Source of the DNA: Synergistaceae bacterium
Lineage (GTDB): Bacteria; Synergistota; Synergistia; Synergistales; Aminobacteriaceae
Assembly (NCBI GenBank): GCA_022837505.1
Contig: JALHFZ010000027.1
Location: 1 to 35,422, forward strand
DNA: 35,422 nt
Reading direction: 5' to 3'
Numbering within the stretch: position 1 is the first letter of the stretch; every line of letters begins with the position of its first letter. This document shows, piece after piece, positions 33,268 through 35,422 of this stretch. The notes beneath the pieces are model-generated. The model searched no databases and was not told the DNA's origin. It saw only the letters and a program-made list of their open reading frames with translations. The translations under genes were made by a program, and so were the position numbers.

Positions 33268-34118
33268 TATGCCTTCCTCCGAAAGGGGGCCTTGATCCAG
33301 GAGAGGAGCTCACGGTTGCCCATGATTCCCTCCGGACGGATGACCATGACGATCACGAGGACGGCGCCGTAGATGAGCATCCTGTACTGGGAGATGGGAC
33401 GGAAAAGCTCCGTCACCAGGGTGATCACGGCCGTCCCGAGGAGGGCGCCGCTCATGGAACCGAGCCCGCCGAAGACGACCACGGCGGTCAGCTCGGTGGA
33501 CTTGAGCATATCGAACATGACCGGTTGAATGAAGGAGAGAAAGCCGCCGAGGAGAGCGCCGGCGACGCCGCAGTAGAAGGCCGAGATCATGAGGCTCACC
33601 ACCCGGATGCGGGCGGTGTTGAACCCCAGAAGGGAGGAGGCTATATAGTCGTCCCGGCAGGCCTTGCACGCCCTGCCGAAGCGGCTGTTTATCAGATTGA
33701 ACATGCCGATGGCGAGGACGATGAAAATTCCCGCCGCCACGGGAAGGGTCGTGTAGGGATCGATCCCGGGATACCCTCTGGCGCCCCGGGTGACGGACTG
33801 CCAGTTCTCGAGGATAAGCCGGATGGCCTCGCCGAGGCCGATGGACGCTATGGCGTAGTAGTCGCCCAGGAGCCGGAGGGTGGGAACACCGATGAGGTAG
33901 GCCACCACAACGGCAACTATGCCCCCGCAGAGAATGGCGGGAAACCAGTGGACTCCGTGCTGGATCGTGAGAATTGCCGTCGTATAGGCTCCGAGGGCCA
34001 TATAGGCGGCGTGCCCCAGTGAAAATATCCCCGTGAAGCCCGTAAGGAGCGAGACGCCCATGGCAGCGATGGCATTGATGCACAGGAGGATGATGATTCC
34101 CTCAGTATAGCCGGACAT
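33267..34118 (-). CDS. livM: branched-chain amino-acid ABC permease LivM
   Basis: 283 aa with about eight or nine membrane segments. The coupling loop ACRDDYIASSLLGFN (about 150-165) and LLGDYYAIASIGLGEAIRL are typical of LivM. It is shorter than E. coli LivM, which has an N-terminal extension. It forms the channel with LivH. It follows livH by 13 bp. Confidence 0.93.
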   Translation of the reverse strand: MSGYTEGIIILLCINAIAAMGVSLLTGFTGIFSLGHAAYMALGAYTTAILTIQHGVHWFPAILCGGIVAVVVAYLIGVPTLRLLGDYYAIASIGLGEAIRLILENWQSVTRGARGYPGIDPYTTLPVAAGIFIVLAIGMFNLINSRFGRACKACRDDYIASSLLGFNTARIRVVSLMISAFYCGVAGALLGGFLSFIQPVMFDMLKSTELTAVVVFGGLGSMSGALLGTAVITLVTELFRPISQYRMLIYGAVLVIVMVIRPEGIMGNRELLSWIKAPFRRKA

Positions 34119-34131
34119 GACCCGCCCCCCT

Positions 34132-35013
34132 CTACACTTTCTCGCTGACGCTCTTCCCGAAAAGACCGGTAGGCTTCACGAGAAGGGTTATGACCAGCAT
34201 GGAGAAGACGACGAGATCCCGCATCTGGCTCGAGATGAACCCCGCCGTGAGCATCTCGGCGAGGCCGAGGATGAGGCTTCCCACCACCGCTCCGGGAAGG
34301 GAGCCAAGTCCTCCTATGACGGCGGCCACGAAGGCCTTGATGGTGATGGCCCCCAGCTGGGGGTAGAGGGTATAGCGCACGGAGAGGAAGATCCCTCCCA
34401 CCGCCGCAAGGGCACCCGCCACGAAGAAGACGATGGAGATGAGGCGGTTGACGTTGACCCCCATGAGCCCCGCCGTTCTCAGGTCGTAGGCGGCCGCCCG
34501 GATGGCCAGCCCCCAGCGGGTCTTGAGAAGGAAGAGCTGCAGGGCACCGAGAAAGACCACTGCGGAGACGAGGGAGAGAAGATCGAAGGCGCTCGTGGTG
34601 GCAAAACCGAAGAAGTTGATGGGTGCTGTGGGGATGACCGGGGGAAGGGCCCGGAAACGCCCTCCGGCCACGATGACGAAGATGTTTTCGATGACGATGC
34701 TCATCCCCATGGAGGCAATAAGGAGATAGAGAGTGACATTCGTCCGCTCACGGATGGGACGGTAGGCGAGACGTTCCGTCAGAACTGCGGCGATGCCGGC
34801 TCCGGCGAGGGAAAGCCCCCCCGCAAGCCAGATGTTCGTTCCGAAGGTCTTCAGTATTCCATAGCATATGTAGCCACCGATAACGAGAAAACCTCCGTGG
34901 GCAAAATTGGAAAAAAGCAAAATGGAATAGACCAGTGAATATCCTACGGCAATGAGAGCATATACCGACCCGAGAGAAAGCCCGTTGATTATCTGCTGAA
35001 GCAGAGTACCCAA
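34132..35013 (-). CDS. livH: branched-chain amino-acid ABC permease LivH
   Basis: 293 aa from a TTG start with AAGGGGTGAT about 9 nt upstream. The N-terminus QQIINGLSLGSVYALIAVGYSLVYSI is the LivH signature, and about eight hydrophobic segments follow. The family loop AIRAAAYDLRTAGLMGVN lies about two thirds along. Partner of LivM in the membrane. Confidence 0.93.
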   Translation of the reverse strand: MGTLLQQIINGLSLGSVYALIAVGYSLVYSILLFSNFAHGGFLVIGGYICYGILKTFGTNIWLAGGLSLAGAGIAAVLTERLAYRPIRERTNVTLYLLIASMGMSIVIENIFVIVAGGRFRALPPVIPTAPINFFGFATTSAFDLLSLVSAVVFLGALQLFLLKTRWGLAIRAAAYDLRTAGLMGVNVNRLISIVFFVAGALAAVGGIFLSVRYTLYPQLGAITIKAFVAAVIGGLGSLPGAVVGSLILGLAEMLTAGFISSQMRDLVVFSMLVITLLVKPTGLFGKSVSEKV

Positions 35014-35038
35014 ATACGGATCACCCCTTTCACGTGTC

Positions 35039-35070
35039 GGAGAGGGCGTACGCTCAGGTTCGCCCTCTCC
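35039..35070 (-). other. hairpin between livK and livH
   Basis: Perfect 10-bp arms (35039-35048, 35061-35070), 12-nt loop, with no T run. Such hairpins after the binding-protein gene often limit read-through or protect the upstream mRNA, so that livK is made in excess over the permease. Confidence 0.65.
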
Positions 35071-35145
35071 GGTGCAACTATAGCATATTTACTTTTCGGG
35101 AAAAACAGGTTTTCTCATTTTTATCTGCTGATATTCTGCACTCTG

Positions 35146-35422
35146 TCAGGGTTTGATCTTCGTGAAGAACTGTCCTCTGCCGTCCTTGGCGATGAGCACC
35201 ACGCCGTCCTTGTCCACGGGGTTGTGGGTGGCCGGGTCCATGGTGATAGTGGCGTGGTGGAGCTTCAGATTCTTCGTCGACTCGAGGGCGTCCCGGATCA
35301 GCTTCGGGTCAGCAGAACCGGCACGCCCGATGGCGTCGGCCACCCAGTAGACAGAGTCGTACCCGAGAACGCCGTTGACGAACTCCTTGCATTCGTCGTT
35401 CCAGCGCTCTTTGTACGCCTTG
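35146..35422 (-). CDS. livK: branched-chain amino-acid binding protein LivK, C-terminal part
   Basis: The frame is open to the window edge, so the gene is cut off. About 91 residues are visible. VNGVLGYDSVYWVADAIGRAG matches the end of the type I periplasmic-binding fold of Liv/HAAT proteins, as does LKLHHATITMDPATHNPVDK. It delivers the substrate to LivHMGF in the periplasm. The N-terminus, signal peptide and substrate pocket are outside the window. Confidence 0.88.
   Translation of the reverse strand, partial: KAYKERWNDECKEFVNGVLGYDSVYWVADAIGRAGSADPKLIRDALESTKNLKLHHATITMDPATHNPVDKDGVVLIAKDGRGQFFTKIKP

Noticed and set aside
34117..34938. 273-codon open frame antisense to livH
   Set aside because: Shadow of a membrane protein; strongly polar, biased composition.
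1..35422. CRISPR arrays, tRNA or rRNA genes
   Set aside because: No regularly spaced repeats, cloverleaf-like segments or rRNA-like sequence were seen by eye; a tRNA scan would settle it.

Overview
The window is bacterial chromosomal DNA from a diderm anaerobe. GC-rich genes of one style flank a block of about 10.7 kb that is clearly more AT-rich. A Synergistota-like peptide or amino-acid fermenter is my inference. It rests on the YeeE/rhodanese sulfur genes, an alpha-2-macroglobulin/PbpC pair (an outer-membrane trait), an IscRSU cluster, a CsgG-like protein and a Liv amino-acid importer. No rRNA or marker gene is present to prove the taxonomy.

Layout. (1) Bases 1-2279: end of a metallo-beta-lactamase/double-rhodanese protein and two half-size YeeE/YedE sulfur transporters, the second broken by a one-base frameshift in a G run. 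(2) 2519-3694: an unrecognised lipoprotein. (3) 3794-11397: a giant alpha-2-macroglobulin translationally coupled to PbpC. (4) 11410-22079: the AT-rich island. A minus-strand gene set (ADP-forming acyl-CoA synthetase, aminotransferase, APC permease, MFS transporter, ferredoxin, 2-oxoacid:ferredoxin oxidoreductase alpha, beta and gamma) has a divergent LysR regulator. (5) 22148-26918: DnaJ-like chaperone, XdhC, MnmA, LarE, periplasmic MsrB and a small protein of unknown function. (6) 27144-28409: a polyferredoxin, then a tiny transcription unit with a short Leu/Val-rich peptide, a strong terminator and a small ORF carrying the motif WRGPFEG twice. (7) 28490-31660: IscU, IscS and IscR, then a CsgG-like protein. 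(8) 31730-35422: livF, livG, livM, livH and the end of livK.

How it works together. The island reads as a complete fermentation module. The permease imports an amino acid and the aminotransferase makes the 2-oxo acid. The four-subunit oxidoreductase makes acyl-CoA and reduced ferredoxin, and the ADP-forming synthetase converts acyl-CoA to acid plus ATP. The MFS protein could export a product, and LysR could sense the substrate. The island is bracketed by a 97-bp direct repeat (78 bp identical). That repeat is the native pbpC/dnaJ convergent junction: the left copy completes pbpC and the right copy completes dnaJ. This looks like integration of a circular molecule or an att-type event, with no recombinase left in the island.

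The two least explained observations are this repeat-bounded energy island and the small peptide locus at 27937-28455.
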